Shown one piece after another: positions 1 to 8,752 of a DNA stretch of 64,000 nt (its first letter is position 1; each line of letters opens with the position of its first letter). The position numbers and the translations under genes were made by a program. This DNA comes from Microbacteriaceae bacterium (GTDB lineage Bacteria > Actinomycetota > Actinomycetes > Actinomycetales > Microbacteriaceae): assembly GCA_024639935.1 (NCBI GenBank), contig JAHEFZ010000001.1:97927-161926 (forward strand), read 5' to 3'. The notes below the pieces were generated by a model. It saw only the letters and a list, made by a program, of their open reading frames with translations. It was not told the origin of the DNA and ran no database searches.

Positions 1-753
1 AGGGGCTGCTGGCAGATTGAAGAACTCTTCCATCGTGATTTTCGGCGTGAGGTGCAGTTCCGTCGCGAGTTCAACTCCGACGTATCGCCAATGCCACGGC
101 TCGAACTTATATCCCGTGACAGCGGTCTTTCCGTTGGGGTAGCGCAAGTGCCATCCGAACCGCCACGCGTTCTTGTTCAGCCACTTGCCCTCGGGTGTCG
201 TCGAAAAACACGCCTGGATTGTGCAACCCGCCGTCGCGGACGCGATGTCGACGGACAACCCGGTCTGGTGTTCGGAATAACCCGGCCGCGCACTCTGCAA
301 ATCCGCCGCTTTGCGACCCAACGACGCTACCCATCCGTTGTAAACCGTGACCTGCGTTGAATAGGAACGGTACGCGCTTTGAACAACAAGGTTCACGTTG
401 TCGCTTTTCGCCGCGCGAAACATTTTCAGATACGCCTTCGCTGCGTCATCTCGAAGTGTTGGCTCGGAAGAGTGAGGAACATTTATCGTCTTTAGTCCTG
501 CGGGGACGTACCGCTTAGGTTGCAATGGGCGTAACTTGTCGGCAACAACCCAAATTGAGTCGGCCTCGTTTGTTGAATACAACGTCACATTAATTGCCGC
601 GACCGTTGGTGCGGGAATCGGCACAGGAGAAATCGCGGGTGCGGCAACCGGCTTTTGAGTTGGGGCGGGGATCTCTGAATGGGCCGGCGTAGTCGGGACA
701 CAACCCGCGAGGATCAGGGCGAAAAGGAGAGGGAGCGTTCGTCCACGATTCAT
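1..753 (-). CDS. VanY-like D-alanyl-D-alanine carboxypeptidase lipoprotein (3' end outside window)
   Basis: The frame reads from an ATG at 753 leftwards and is still open at base 1, so the C-terminus lies outside the window (251 codons visible). It begins with a lipoprotein signal: a basic n-region (MNRGR), a short hydrophobic stretch and the lipobox LAGC, so the mature protein should be anchored to the outer face of the membrane. A Pro/Ala-rich linker follows, then a peptidase M15B/VanY domain with the family signatures SAYRSY, SEHQTGLSVDI and EPWHWRYVG, which carry the zinc-binding His/Asp residues. Family role: removal of the terminal D-Ala from peptidoglycan stem peptides. It is divergent from the MFS exporter with about 20 bp between starts. 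A TAGCCT hexamer lies 6 nt upstream of the ATG, suggesting a leaderless message. Confidence 0.88.
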   Translation of the reverse strand, partial: MNRGRTLPLLFALILAGCVPTTPAHSEIPAPTQKPVAAPAISPVPIPAPTVAAINVTLYSTNEADSIWVVADKLRPLQPKRYVPAGLKTINVPHSSEPTLRDDAAKAYLKMFRAAKSDNVNLVVQSAYRSYSTQVTVYNGWVASLGRKAADLQSARPGYSEHQTGLSVDIASATAGCTIQACFSTTPEGKWLNKNAWRFGWHLRYPNGKTAVTGYKFEPWHWRYVGVELATELHLTPKITMEEFFNLPAAP

Positions 754-759
754 TCGTCA

Positions 760-765
760 AGGCTA
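760..765 (-). promoter_or_regulatory. Putative -10 element of the VanY-like gene (leaderless)
   Basis: TAGCCT on the minus strand ends 6 nt before the ATG at 753, so the transcript would begin at or next to the start codon. No Shine-Dalgarno sequence is visible. Inference from spacing only. Confidence 0.45.
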
Positions 766-773
766 TCGGGCGT

Positions 774-2468
774 ATGCTTTCCCCCGTGCCTCAATCAACT
801 CAATCTAAAAAAGATTCGTCCGCAGATGCGATGTCTCCCCGTGAAATCTGGCTGGTGCTAGTCGGTCTGATGTCCGGGATGTTCCTCTCGTCACTCGATC
901 AAACGGTTGTCGGAACTGCCATGAGAACAATTTCGGACGACCTCAACGGCCTGTCGCTGCAGGCGTGGGTGACAACCGCCTACCTGATTACGTCGACGGT
1001 CGTCACACCGATTGCGGGTAAATTAAGCGACATTTACGGTCGTCGCCCAATCTACATGGCGTCAATTTTTATCTTTTTAGTCGGATCAGTCTTGTCTGGT
1101 TTCGCGTGGTCGATGCCCACTCTCGCAGTGTTCCGCGCCATTCAGGGAATCGGTGGTGGTGGACTCATGTCGCTCGCTTTCACGATCATCGCCGACATGG
1201 TTGCGCCGCGCGAGCGGGCAAAGTACCAAGGCTTCTTCATCGCTGTGTTCGGTTCCTCGAGCGTGCTCGGGCCACTCGTTGGCGGTTTCTTCGCGGGTGC
1301 TGACCAGATTCTGTGGATTGACGGCTGGCGGTGGGTGTTCCTCGTGAACATTCCGATTGGTGCGGTTGCCGTCTACATGGTGTGGCGATTCCTTCACGTC
1401 CCACAAATTAAGCACCTCGTCAAAATTGACTGGATGGGAGTCGCCACCGTGATTCTGGCAGTTGTGCCGCTCCTCCTCGTCGCGGAACAAGGTCGCGAGT
1501 GGGGATGGCTCTCGTGGAATTCGATCATGATGTACGCGCTCGGCATCCTGGGAATTGTCGGCTTCATCATCGCCGAAGCGCGCATGGGCGACGCCGCACT
1601 CATCCCACTGTCACTATTCAAATCGACGACTTTCAGTCAAATAACCGTTCTTGGAATCCTGGTTGGCTTCGCAATGTTCGGTGCGATGATGACCATCCCA
1701 CTTTTCCTGCAACTCGTCGTTGGATCTACTCCGACAGAAAGCGGAATCCAAATGTTGCCGATGGTCCTCGGAATCATGACGGCCACAGCAATTGGTGGTC
1801 GCGTAATTTCGAAAACAGGGCGCTACAAGGCACTTCCTATTTTCGGAACCGGACTGCTCGTCGTGGCGTTCGTGTGGCTGGTCCAAATCAATAAAGACTC
1901 TGACCTCTGGTTCCTCATGATCGGCATGTTGATTGTGGGCTCTGGGCTCGGGTTAATGATGCAGACCTTGACAATCGCCAGCCAAAACGCTGTCGAACCA
2001 GGACAGGTGGGGGTTGCGACCGCGGGTGCGACATTCTTCCGCCAGATCGGTGGCACTCTCGGCACTGCCGTGCTGTTTTCTGTATTGTTTGGCAAGATTC
2101 CCGAAGCCCTCAAGGAAATATTCAGTCGAGCGGAAACCCAAAAACAGCTCGGAGCGGCGCTGGCCGATCCGGCGATTGTGAATGACCCCGCCAACGCGGG
2201 CATCGTCGAGATGTTCACTAGTTCCTCGTCAAACCCTGAATCACTGGCGGACTCCCTGAGTGGAAACACGTCGTTTCTCAATGGTGCCGCGGACGTACTC
2301 AAGGCTCCGTTCATCGAAGGCTTCGCATTGTCAGCACAGTCGGTGTATTCCGTCGCGTTGGTTATCTCCATCATCGCGTTTGTTCTGTCGTGGTTCATTA
2401 AGGCCGAGCCGCTTCGAGAGAAAAGTGGCCACCAAGAAGCAGCCGACGCGGCTGCCGCTGCACACTGA
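774..2468 (+). CDS. MFS multidrug exporter, DHA2 (14-TM) family
   Basis: 564 aa, with many hydrophobic segments as expected for a 14-helix drug:H+ antiporter of the EmrB/QacA type. The conserved motif 'GKLSDIYGRRP' (MFS motif A, loop 2-3) and 'LDQTVVGTAM' in TM1, typical of DHA2 proteins, are visible, as is a motif-C-like 'GSSSVLGPLVGG' in TM5. A long extracytoplasmic loop rich in Ser/Asn (about residues 450-510) precedes the last helix, as in relatives. An alternative ATG at 831 (MSPREIW) would remove 19 residues and fits the family N-terminus about as well. It lies divergent from the cell-wall carboxypeptidase and 15 bp before a GNAT gene. The substrate cannot be predicted. Confidence 0.88.
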   Translation: MLSPVPQSTQSKKDSSADAMSPREIWLVLVGLMSGMFLSSLDQTVVGTAMRTISDDLNGLSLQAWVTTAYLITSTVVTPIAGKLSDIYGRRPIYMASIFIFLVGSVLSGFAWSMPTLAVFRAIQGIGGGGLMSLAFTIIADMVAPRERAKYQGFFIAVFGSSSVLGPLVGGFFAGADQILWIDGWRWVFLVNIPIGAVAVYMVWRFLHVPQIKHLVKIDWMGVATVILAVVPLLLVAEQGREWGWLSWNSIMMYALGILGIVGFIIAEARMGDAALIPLSLFKSTTFSQITVLGILVGFAMFGAMMTIPLFLQLVVGSTPTESGIQMLPMVLGIMTATAIGGRVISKTGRYKALPIFGTGLLVVAFVWLVQINKDSDLWFLMIGMLIVGSGLGLMMQTLTIASQNAVEPGQVGVATAGATFFRQIGGTLGTAVLFSVLFGKIPEALKEIFSRAETQKQLGAALADPAIVNDPANAGIVEMFTSSSSNPESLADSLSGNTSFLNGAADVLKAPFIEGFALSAQSVYSVALVISIIAFVLSWFIKAEPLREKSGHQEAADAAAAAH

Positions 2469-2483
2469 GGACTGAGGTCATCA

Positions 2484-2756
2484 ATGGATTTACGAGTCGA
2501 GAGCGAGCGCATTACAGGGCTTCGTGATGGCGTCGATGTTGGCTGGGTTGATTTCGAGGTGTCGGACGGCGTCGCACGCCTTTTTCACACCGAGGTCCTT
2601 CCGACAATGCGCAACACGGGCGCTGGCACCGATCTGGTCGTTTCGGTTCTCGAATGGTTTCGTGACAACACGGATTATCGAATTGTTGGGGTGTGCCCCT
2701 TTATTCCTGTCGTAATTCGCCGTCACCCTGAGTTCGAGGCTTTGACGACACGCTAA
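2484..2756 (+). CDS. Small GNAT-like N-acetyltransferase (YjdJ-type)
   Basis: A 90-aa protein resembling the minimal GNAT_acetyltransf_2 family: an N-terminal beta sheet, the acetyl-CoA-binding loop (RNTGAGTDLV, matching the R/Q-x-x-G-x-G/A pattern) and the family's closing motif 'CPFIPVVIRRHPEF'. Members are single-domain acetyltransferases whose substrates are mostly unknown. It follows the MFS gene closely and may be cotranscribed. Its stop abuts the convergent pstB stop, with no terminator hairpin visible between them. Confidence 0.8.
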   Translation: MDLRVESERITGLRDGVDVGWVDFEVSDGVARLFHTEVLPTMRNTGAGTDLVVSVLEWFRDNTDYRIVGVCPFIPVVIRRHPEFEALTTR

Positions 2757-3536
2757 CTAGCCGAAACGACCCGAGATGTAATCCTCGGTGTTCTTCTGAG
2801 TTGGGTTCGAAAAAATTACGGACGTGTCGTCGAATTCAATGAGTTTTCCCGGCTCGCCCTCGCCTGCGATATTGAAAAAAGCGGTTCGGTCGGATACTCG
2901 CGCAGCCTGCTGCATGTTGTGCGTGACAATGACGATTGTGTAGTCGTTCTTTAGTTGTGACACGAGGTCTTCGATTGCCTGAGTAGAGATCGGGTCGAGT
3001 GCTGACGTTGGCTCGTCCATCAACAGCACGCGGGGCCGAACTGCGATTGCGCGTGCAATGCACAAACGCTGTTGCTGTCCGCCTGACAAGCCCCCACCGG
3101 GCTTGTCGAGTCGGTTTTTGACCTCTTTCCACAGGTGAGCGCTCTTGAGCGACGACTCGACGATGTCGTCTTGTTCCGACTTCGAGTTTCGGTCGTTGTT
3201 GAGTTTGTAGCCCGCCAGCACGTTGTCACGGATGGACATCGTGGGGAAGGGGTTTGGGCGCTGAAAGACCATCCCCACGTCGCGTCGAACCGCCACCGGG
3301 TCGACCTCATCGCCGTAAAGATTGAGGCCGTCAAGGCGAATGTCTCCCTTAACCCGCGCCCCGGGGATGACCTCGTGCATGCGGTTGATCGTGCGCAAGA
3401 GAGTGGACTTTCCACAACCGGACGGACCGATGAATGCGGTCACGGTCTGGGGTTCAATCGTGAGGGAGACGTCCTCGACAGCGAGAAACTGACCATACAG
3501 TACGTCGACGTGGTCAAGTTCGATAATTTTTCCCAT
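2757..3536 (-). CDS. pstB: Phosphate ABC transporter ATP-binding protein PstB
   Basis: 259 aa. It carries Walker A (GPSGCGKST), the Q-loop ([11 protein letters not shown], the phosphate-importer form), the ABC signature (LSGGQQQR), Walker B ([13 protein letters not shown]) and the H-loop (VTHNMQQ). It hydrolyses ATP to drive high-affinity phosphate import through PstC/PstA. Last gene of pstS-pstC-pstA-pstB, 12 bp after pstA. Length is normal for the family. Regulation is expected through the PHO-box-like repeats upstream of pstS. Confidence 0.97.
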   Translation of the reverse strand: MGKIIELDHVDVLYGQFLAVEDVSLTIEPQTVTAFIGPSGCGKSTLLRTINRMHEVIPGARVKGDIRLDGLNLYGDEVDPVAVRRDVGMVFQRPNPFPTMSIRDNVLAGYKLNNDRNSKSEQDDIVESSLKSAHLWKEVKNRLDKPGGGLSGGQQQRLCIARAIAVRPRVLLMDEPTSALDPISTQAIEDLVSQLKNDYTIVIVTHNMQQAARVSDRTAFFNIAGEGEPGKLIEFDDTSVIFSNPTQKNTEDYISGRFG

Positions 3537-3548
3537 TTTTTTCCGTTC

Positions 3549-4598
3549 CTAGTGATTCCCTGCGGGCCGAAACACGCGCGAGACAATTCGAGCTCCGAGA
3601 TTGAGGGCCATGACAATGACGATGAGTGTCAGGGCTCCAGCCCACGCCCGGTCGATGTACGCCTGAGCATCCGTTCCTTGGCTGGAATACGAGTTATAGA
3701 CAAAGACAGGTAAAGTCATCATTCGCTCGCTGAACGGGTTGTAATTCATGCTTTGCGTGAATCCGGCCACAATTAGTAGTGGCGCCGTCTCGCCAATCAC
3801 TCGTGCAATCGCGATCATGATTCCCGTAACGAGCCCACCGATCGCCGTGGGTATAACGACTCGAACGATCGTGAGCCACTTGGGTACGCCGAGCGCAAGG
3901 GACGCCTCACGTAATTCGTTAGGCACGAGCCGGAGCATTTCTTCAGAGCTACGGACAACGACGGGAATCATCAGCACACTGAGTGCGACGGCACCCGCGA
4001 CGCCCATTCGAACCCCAGGACCAAAAAACAGGGAAAACATCGCAAACGCGAACAGTCCGGCGACAATGGATGGAATTCCCGTCATGACATCCACCATCGT
4101 CGTCACCCAGTTTGAGAATCGACCTCGACCGTATTCGACAAGATAGACACTGGTCAAAAGCCCAATGGGAATCGAGATGACTGCGGCGATAAGAGTAATT
4201 TCTAGCGTGCCGATGACTGCGTGAAGCGCGCCACCACCCGCTCCGACAATGTTGCGCATGGAACTTCCGAAAAACTGACCGTCGAATCGAGCGAGACCCA
4301 GTGTGACGACCGTCCAGACAAGCGATACCAGCGGTATTAGCGCGAAACCGAAGGCCGAAAAAACAAGTCCCGTCATTGTTCGATTGATTGCCTTCCGACG
4401 ACCCTCGACCAACCATGACGCGGGAACGACGAGCAGTCCAAAGACCACCATGCCCAGAGCGAATATTCCGAGTGGGACGATTTCGCCATCACCACGGGTA
4501 ACCGCGGAGATAAAAAATGAGATGGTCATTCCACTGATGAAAAGCGTGAGAACAATTCCTTTCGTCAGTGAGGTGGCACGACCGTGAATTGTCGTCAT
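3549..4598 (-). CDS. pstA: Phosphate ABC transporter permease PstA
   Basis: 349 aa integral membrane permease. The first 90 residues hold two or three extra helices seen in actinobacterial PstA; the MetI-like permease domain follows, with the EAA-like loop 'ELREASLALGVPKWLTIVRVVIPTAIGG' split here as ELREASLALGVPKW and RVVIPTAIGG, the contact site for PstB. The start overlaps the pstC stop, so the two are probably translationally coupled. Forms the transmembrane channel with PstC. Confidence 0.96.
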   Translation of the reverse strand: MTTIHGRATSLTKGIVLTLFISGMTISFFISAVTRGDGEIVPLGIFALGMVVFGLLVVPASWLVEGRRKAINRTMTGLVFSAFGFALIPLVSLVWTVVTLGLARFDGQFFGSSMRNIVGAGGGALHAVIGTLEITLIAAVISIPIGLLTSVYLVEYGRGRFSNWVTTMVDVMTGIPSIVAGLFAFAMFSLFFGPGVRMGVAGAVALSVLMIPVVVRSSEEMLRLVPNELREASLALGVPKWLTIVRVVIPTAIGGLVTGIMIAIARVIGETAPLLIVAGFTQSMNYNPFSERMMTLPVFVYNSYSSQGTDAQAYIDRAWAGALTLIVIVMALNLGARIVSRVFRPAGNH

Positions 4599-5530
4599 CA
4601 GTTTTCACCCATCTTGACGCGTTGACGTGTCACGATCGCGCGCGCGAATGAGTTGACCACCATCGTGATCGCAAAGAGAACAAGCCCTGCCGCAATGAGT
4701 GCGTTGACATCTAGTCCCGACGCTTCAGGGAAGTCGAGGGCAATGGTAGACGCAATTGTCGAAGGGTTTTCTGAAGTGAGAAGTTTGAACGATACCGCTG
4801 CCGCTGGCGACAAGACCATCGCCACCGCCATCGTTTCGCCCAACGCTCGGCCGAGCCCGAGCATCGCGGCAGATAAAAGGCCGCTGCGGGCGAACGGGAG
4901 AACAGCCATGTGAATCATCTCCCAGCGCGTTGCACCCAGGGCGAGGGCCGCTTCCTCGTGCAATCGCGGTGTCTGCAAAAATACTTCTCTAGCGAGGGCC
5001 GACATAATGGGCAAAATCATGATGGCAAGAACGACTCCAACGGTGAGAATCGTGCGACCAGTGCCCGAGACCGGGCCTTCGAAAATCGGCAGGAAACCCC
5101 AGTTGTCGGACATCCACTGGTAAACCGGCTGGATGAACGGTGCGAAAACCTGAATCCCCCACAGCCCGTAGACAACCGACGGGATTGCCGCCAACAAATC
5201 GATCACATAGCCGAGTGCCGATGCAATACGTCGCGGGGCGTAATGGGAAATGAAAAGTCCGATGCCGATGGATAACGGCGTCGCAAAGACGAGAGCCAGC
5301 GTCGCGGAAAACAACGTGCCAAAAACAAGCGGCCCAACGAAGGCCAGAAACCCGTTCGGTGTCGATTCGATGTGTACCGAAGGGTCAAGTGCCGGTAGCG
5401 CCTTGAATACCAAAAACACCGCAACAAGGACCAAGACCGAAAGAATGACGACACCGGCCGCAACGGAAACGCCACGGAATATTCGATCGCCTCTCCGAAG
5501 TCGGGGCATTGTGGGCGGCGCTGAGGTCAC
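4598..5530 (-). CDS. pstC: Phosphate ABC transporter permease PstC
   Basis: 310 aa with about six predicted transmembrane segments and a MetI-like permease domain. The EAA loop reads LHEEAALALGATRWEM, and the 'GLGRALGETMAVAMV' stretch is typical of PstC. Starts with GTG at 5530. Separated from pstS by 71 bp that include a GC-rich hairpin (5551-5587), which may set lower expression of the permeases than of the binding protein. Confidence 0.96.
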   Translation of the reverse strand: MTSAPPTMPRLRRGDRIFRGVSVAAGVVILSVLVLVAVFLVFKALPALDPSVHIESTPNGFLAFVGPLVFGTLFSATLALVFATPLSIGIGLFISHYAPRRIASALGYVIDLLAAIPSVVYGLWGIQVFAPFIQPVYQWMSDNWGFLPIFEGPVSGTGRTILTVGVVLAIMILPIMSALAREVFLQTPRLHEEAALALGATRWEMIHMAVLPFARSGLLSAAMLGLGRALGETMAVAMVLSPAAAVSFKLLTSENPSTIASTIALDFPEASGLDVNALIAAGLVLFAITMVVNSFARAIVTRQRVKMGEN

Positions 5531-5550
5531 AGCGAAATCCTAACGACAGA

Positions 5551-5587
5551 AGAGGGGCGCTGCATCATGAAGATTCAACGCCCCTCT
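5551..5587 (-). terminator. Intercistronic hairpin between pstS and pstC (partial terminator or mRNA-stabilising stem)
   Basis: Perfect 9-bp inverted repeat AGAGGGGCG / CGCCCCTCT with a 19-nt spacer, just after the pstS stop in the direction of transcription. No T-run follows, so full intrinsic termination is unlikely; partial attenuation or protection of upstream pstS mRNA from 3' decay is more plausible (inference). Confidence 0.6.
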
Positions 5588-5601
5588 CGTGGCCCTAGTC
5601 G

Positions 5602-6705
5602 TTATTTGATTGCTGCAGTGATTGCGGCTGCTTCTTCCTGAACCGCGCCCGAAACGGGTGCCGATCCGGCGTTGGCAGCAGCGGTTGCCTGACCTTCGAC
5701 ACTCGTCAGATACGTTGCGTACGCGTTTACGAGGGCACCGACGGCGTCATCTGCGTAATCGTTACATCCGATGAGGTACGAAACGAGAACAAGTGGGTAG
5801 GCGGTCGGGTCCGACAGAGTGCGGTCGATGGATACCGCCATGTCCGTTGCCGAACGACCTTCGACCCGCGGTGACAATGCGACGACAGCGGCGGCTCCTT
5901 CTGGGGTGTGTCCGACCCAGGTGTCGCCAACTTTGATATTGGCGGTTCCGAGATCTCCAGCCTTCGACGCGTCTGCGTATCCAATCGTCCCGGTTCCGTT
6001 GGTGACGGCATCAACAACTCCCGAAGTACCGGATGCCCCTTCACCAGTCGCATACGGGAATGCGTCCCCGACTTCGCCGTCCCAGATATCCCCTGCGTTC
6101 TTGCTGAGGTAGTCCGTGAAGTTCTTGGTCGTTCCCGAATCATCCGAACGGTGAACTGCGGTAATGGCGAGGTCGGGAAGAGCCACATCAGGGTTATCTG
6201 CAGCAATCGCCGAGTCGTTCCAGTTGGTGATGTCGCCTTTGAAGATTCCCGCGATGGTTGCGGGTGCAAGATTAAGCGAGTCCACACCGTCGAGGTTGTA
6301 AATCACGGCGATGGGCGAGACATAAATCGGGACCTCGAAGTAACCAGCATCAGCTACACAGACCGGCGAGGACATTGCGAGTTCCTCATCCGACAGTGCC
6401 GAGTCCGTGCCGGCGAACTCAACAGCACCGGCGAAGAACGACTCACGACCAGCACCGGAACCACTGGGGTCGTAGTTGACCGTGACGCCTGCATTGGCCG
6501 TCTGGAACTCAGCGATCCACGACTCTTGGGCAGTTCCCGCTGACGATGCGCCGGCACCATTGAGTGTGCCGGTAAGGCTTCCCGCGGGGGTTTCCGCATT
6601 TCCGCCTTCGTTCGCGGCGCACCCGGAGAGGGTCAGTGCGACGAGAGCAACCGCACTCGCAGCTTTTACTAGATTGAACATTGTCAATGTACCTTTCGTT
6701 TTCAT
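5602..6705 (-). CDS. pstS: Phosphate-binding lipoprotein PstS
   Basis: 367 aa from ATG 6705. Signal sequence with lipobox LSGC, so it is lipid-anchored outside the membrane. The phosphate-binding signatures are present: GAGASSAGTAQESW near the N-terminus, SGSGAGRESFF, and the 'HRSDDSGTTKNFTDYL' region that hydrogen-bonds phosphate. Captures inorganic phosphate and delivers it to PstCA. An internal ATG (6681, MFNLVKAAS) gives a tidier signal peptide with an AAAGG about 10 nt upstream; the upstream ATG has AGAGG close by, so either could be used. First gene of the operon; PHO-box-like repeats lie at 6769-6801. Confidence 0.96.
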   Translation of the reverse strand: MKTKGTLTMFNLVKAASAVALVALTLSGCAANEGGNAETPAGSLTGTLNGAGASSAGTAQESWIAEFQTANAGVTVNYDPSGSGAGRESFFAGAVEFAGTDSALSDEELAMSSPVCVADAGYFEVPIYVSPIAVIYNLDGVDSLNLAPATIAGIFKGDITNWNDSAIAADNPDVALPDLAITAVHRSDDSGTTKNFTDYLSKNAGDIWDGEVGDAFPYATGEGASGTSGVVDAVTNGTGTIGYADASKAGDLGTANIKVGDTWVGHTPEGAAAVVALSPRVEGRSATDMAVSIDRTLSDPTAYPLVLVSYLIGCNDYADDAVGALVNAYATYLTSVEGQATAAANAGSAPVSGAVQEEAAAITAAIK

Positions 6706-6768
6706 GGGACCTCTAGATTCGACAAAACTTGGGTTCTCGATCTAGGTGGTTGCTCTTAGGACACCAGG

Positions 6769-6801
6769 ACTAAATGAACGGAACACAAACAGCGGGTTTA
6801 C
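6769..6801 (-). promoter_or_regulatory. PHO-box-like direct repeats upstream of pstS
   Basis: Read on the minus strand, three contiguous 11-nt units: GTAAACCCGCT, GTTTGTGTTCC and GTTCATTTAGT, each starting GT(T/A). PhoB/PhoP/RegX3-type regulators bind 11-bp-spaced GTTCA-like half-sites. The unit nearest the gene matches best. It lies between the phoU stop and the pstS start and is the expected target of RegX3 (8745-9428). Confidence 0.6.
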
Positions 6802-6807
6802 GGCACC

Positions 6808-7467
6808 CTAATCTTCGAGATCGTTGTCTGACCAATCACCCGTCGTGAGGTAACTAACCTTTGATGAGATCTCCACAACATGGTCAGCGATTCGCTCGAA
6901 ATAACGGCTGGCGAGAGTCACATCCACCGTGTGAACAGCTTTTTCTTTCCACGATTTGTCGAGTACGACCTCGAAGACCTCTCGATGAAGCTCGTCGACA
7001 CGGGCGTCGGCAGCCTGAATCGAGCGCGCTAAATCGACCGATGTGTTTTTGAGCAACTTGATCAGTTTTTTACACAAGCGGATGTCCAGTTGCGCCATCT
7101 CGTCAAATGTGTCAGAAAGTGAGTCGGGGATCGCGGAATCAGGAAAACGAAACCGGGCAATGGTGGCAATGTGTGACGCGAGAGCGCCCATTCGCTCAAA
7201 CGAGGCCGAGATTCGCAAGGTCGAGACAAGGATACGAAGGTCGCGCGCAACCGGGGCCTGGAGCGCAAGAATCCGGATAACCAGTTCATCCAAAGACAGT
7301 GCCTTCTCACTAATGAGCTCCGCGCCGACGAGAGCGCGATCTGCGGACTTTACGTCCGCATCAAGAAGCGCAGTTGTAGCGTCCGAGACAACGGTGAACA
7401 CAGTCTCGGCAATCGCAACAATTCGGTCTTGAACCGATTCAAGCTCTTGGTCGAACATCTCGCGCAT
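6808..7467 (-). CDS. phoU: Phosphate uptake regulator PhoU
   Basis: 219 aa made of two repeated three-helix PhoU domains, with the metal-binding E/D-rich signatures (for example 'RALVGAELISEKALSLDELV' and 'LASRYFERIADHVVEISSKV', each given within 20 residues). Modulates the Pst transporter and the sensor kinase so that the Pho response is off when phosphate is plentiful. Start chosen at ATG 7467 (MREMFDQ) because GAAGGGG lies 6 nt upstream; a frame-compatible upstream start adds nine basic residues not typical of the family. Ends only about 100 bp before pstS. Confidence 0.95.
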   Translation of the reverse strand: MREMFDQELESVQDRIVAIAETVFTVVSDATTALLDADVKSADRALVGAELISEKALSLDELVIRILALQAPVARDLRILVSTLRISASFERMGALASHIATIARFRFPDSAIPDSLSDTFDEMAQLDIRLCKKLIKLLKNTSVDLARSIQAADARVDELHREVFEVVLDKSWKEKAVHTVDVTLASRYFERIADHVVEISSKVSYLTTGDWSDNDLED

Positions 7468-7507
7468 GGCAACCCCTTCGATACGTTTTTTCACCGAACC
7501 AGAGAGA

Positions 7508-7546
7508 GGTTAATACTGTTCTAACAACTCGCTAACACATGGTGAA
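7508..7546. promoter_or_regulatory. Four-unit 11-bp-periodic PHO-box-like array in the phoU/senX3 divergent region
   Basis: On the plus strand TAA/GAA trinucleotides recur at 7511, 7522, 7533 and 7544, exactly 11 nt apart, embedded in GGTTAATACTG, TTCTAACAACT and CGCTAACACAT (adjacent units). On the minus strand this reads TTCACC..., TTAGCG..., TTAGAA..., TTAACC. The periodicity equals that of PhoB/RegX3 half-sites. Position between divergent phoU and senX3 suits autoregulation. Binding itself is inference. Confidence 0.55.
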
Positions 7547-7609
7547 ATAGGCAAACCAAATGGTCCGATAACCACGATAGCGCGCCGTTCGTCACCTAAC
7601 CTGAAATGA

Positions 7610-8752
7610 ATGGTAACAATTGAGATTCTGGTAACGGTGGCGACCTTCGTGGCCGCCATCTCAGTCGGCGTTACATTGTTGTTTTTCCGATTGGCGCGAA
7701 CGCGCACCAATAAATCCCCATCCGACGAATCCTTGACTGACATGGCGTCGAGTCTCATCAGCGTTTTGGCGTCGGCCGGGTTTATCGCAGATAGTTCACT
7801 CACGGTTCTTCGGGCGACCAACTCTGCGATAGCTCTCGGATTGGTCTCTGGCCGTGTCATCCGCAGCACCGAGATTCAAAACCTGGTCCGCAAAATCAAC
7901 GACTCCAGCTCGACACACGAGGTCGAATTTGAGATTGAGCTTGGTTCACGTGGTGACGTTCGATACCTGCACGCGAGAGCCGTCTCCATCGGAAGCGGAT
8001 TCGTGCTGGTTCTCATTGAAGACTCAACCGAAGAGCGCGACTTCGACACGATCCGTCGAGACTTTATCGCCAATGTCACCCACGAAATCAAAACTCCCAT
8101 CGGTGCAATAACTCTTCTCAGCGAGGCAATCGAGGGTGCGCTCGACGACCCTCAGCAGATGCACAAATTTGCTGACAGTCTCCGGCGCGAAGCGCGGCGA
8201 TTGTCAAATCTCGTCAACGAAATCATTCAGTTGTCCCGGGTCGAATCGTCCGACATTCTGTCGAATGCGCGTCCCGTTAACATCGGAGCGGTTATCCGCG
8301 AGGCTCTTGAACGCACTATCGTCATCGCCGAGGCGAAAAGCATCACTATGAACGCGAAAGTGCCAGAGGACATCCTCGTTATGGGGGACGGAGAACTGCT
8401 GACTGTAGCCGTCAAGAATTTACTTGAGAACGCAATTCAGTATTCCGACAAAAATCAGCAGGTTGGGATTGGGGTAACAACCCGAAACGGACACCTCGAC
8501 GTTATCGTGACGGATCAGGGGATCGGTATCCCCGTGGACGAGCAAGCGCGTGTTTTTGAACGGTTCTACCGCGTGGATGAATCACGCGACCGCACCACGG
8601 GAGGAACGGGACTCGGACTCAGTCTCGTGAAACACATCAGCTTGAGCCACCGCGGTGAAGTAACGCTATTTTCGCAGCAGGGCGTGGGCTCAACCTTTAC
8701 CATGCGCCTGCCTAGACTGGTGGACACGAGCGAGGAGAAGAGTCATGAGTAG
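7610..8752 (+). CDS. senX3: Phosphate-sensing histidine kinase (SenX3/PhoR-like)
   Basis: 380 aa. One N-terminal transmembrane helix, a PAS-like region (about residues 50-145), a HisKA domain with the phospho-accepting His in NVTHEIKTP, and HATPase with N box (NLLENAIQYS), G1 (VTDQGIGIP) and G2 (GGTGLGLSLVKHI). The domain order matches mycobacterial SenX3. Overlaps regX3 by 8 nt, so the pair is cotranslated. Divergent from phoU-pst, consistent with control of phosphate uptake by PhoU and RegX3. The symbol rests on domain order and context. Confidence 0.9.
   Translation: MVTIEILVTVATFVAAISVGVTLLFFRLARTRTNKSPSDESLTDMASSLISVLASAGFIADSSLTVLRATNSAIALGLVSGRVIRSTEIQNLVRKINDSSSTHEVEFEIELGSRGDVRYLHARAVSIGSGFVLVLIEDSTEERDFDTIRRDFIANVTHEIKTPIGAITLLSEAIEGALDDPQQMHKFADSLRREARRLSNLVNEIIQLSRVESSDILSNARPVNIGAVIREALERTIVIAEAKSITMNAKVPEDILVMGDGELLTVAVKNLLENAIQYSDKNQQVGIGVTTRNGHLDVIVTDQGIGIPVDEQARVFERFYRVDESRDRTTGGTGLGLSLVKHISLSHRGEVTLFSQQGVGSTFTMRLPRLVDTSEEKSHE

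Noticed and set aside
1823..2512. Long antisense frame (229 codons) opposite the MFS gene
   Set aside because: Mirror of a strongly coding gene, low-complexity Ser/Ala/Thr composition, no motif and no start signal.
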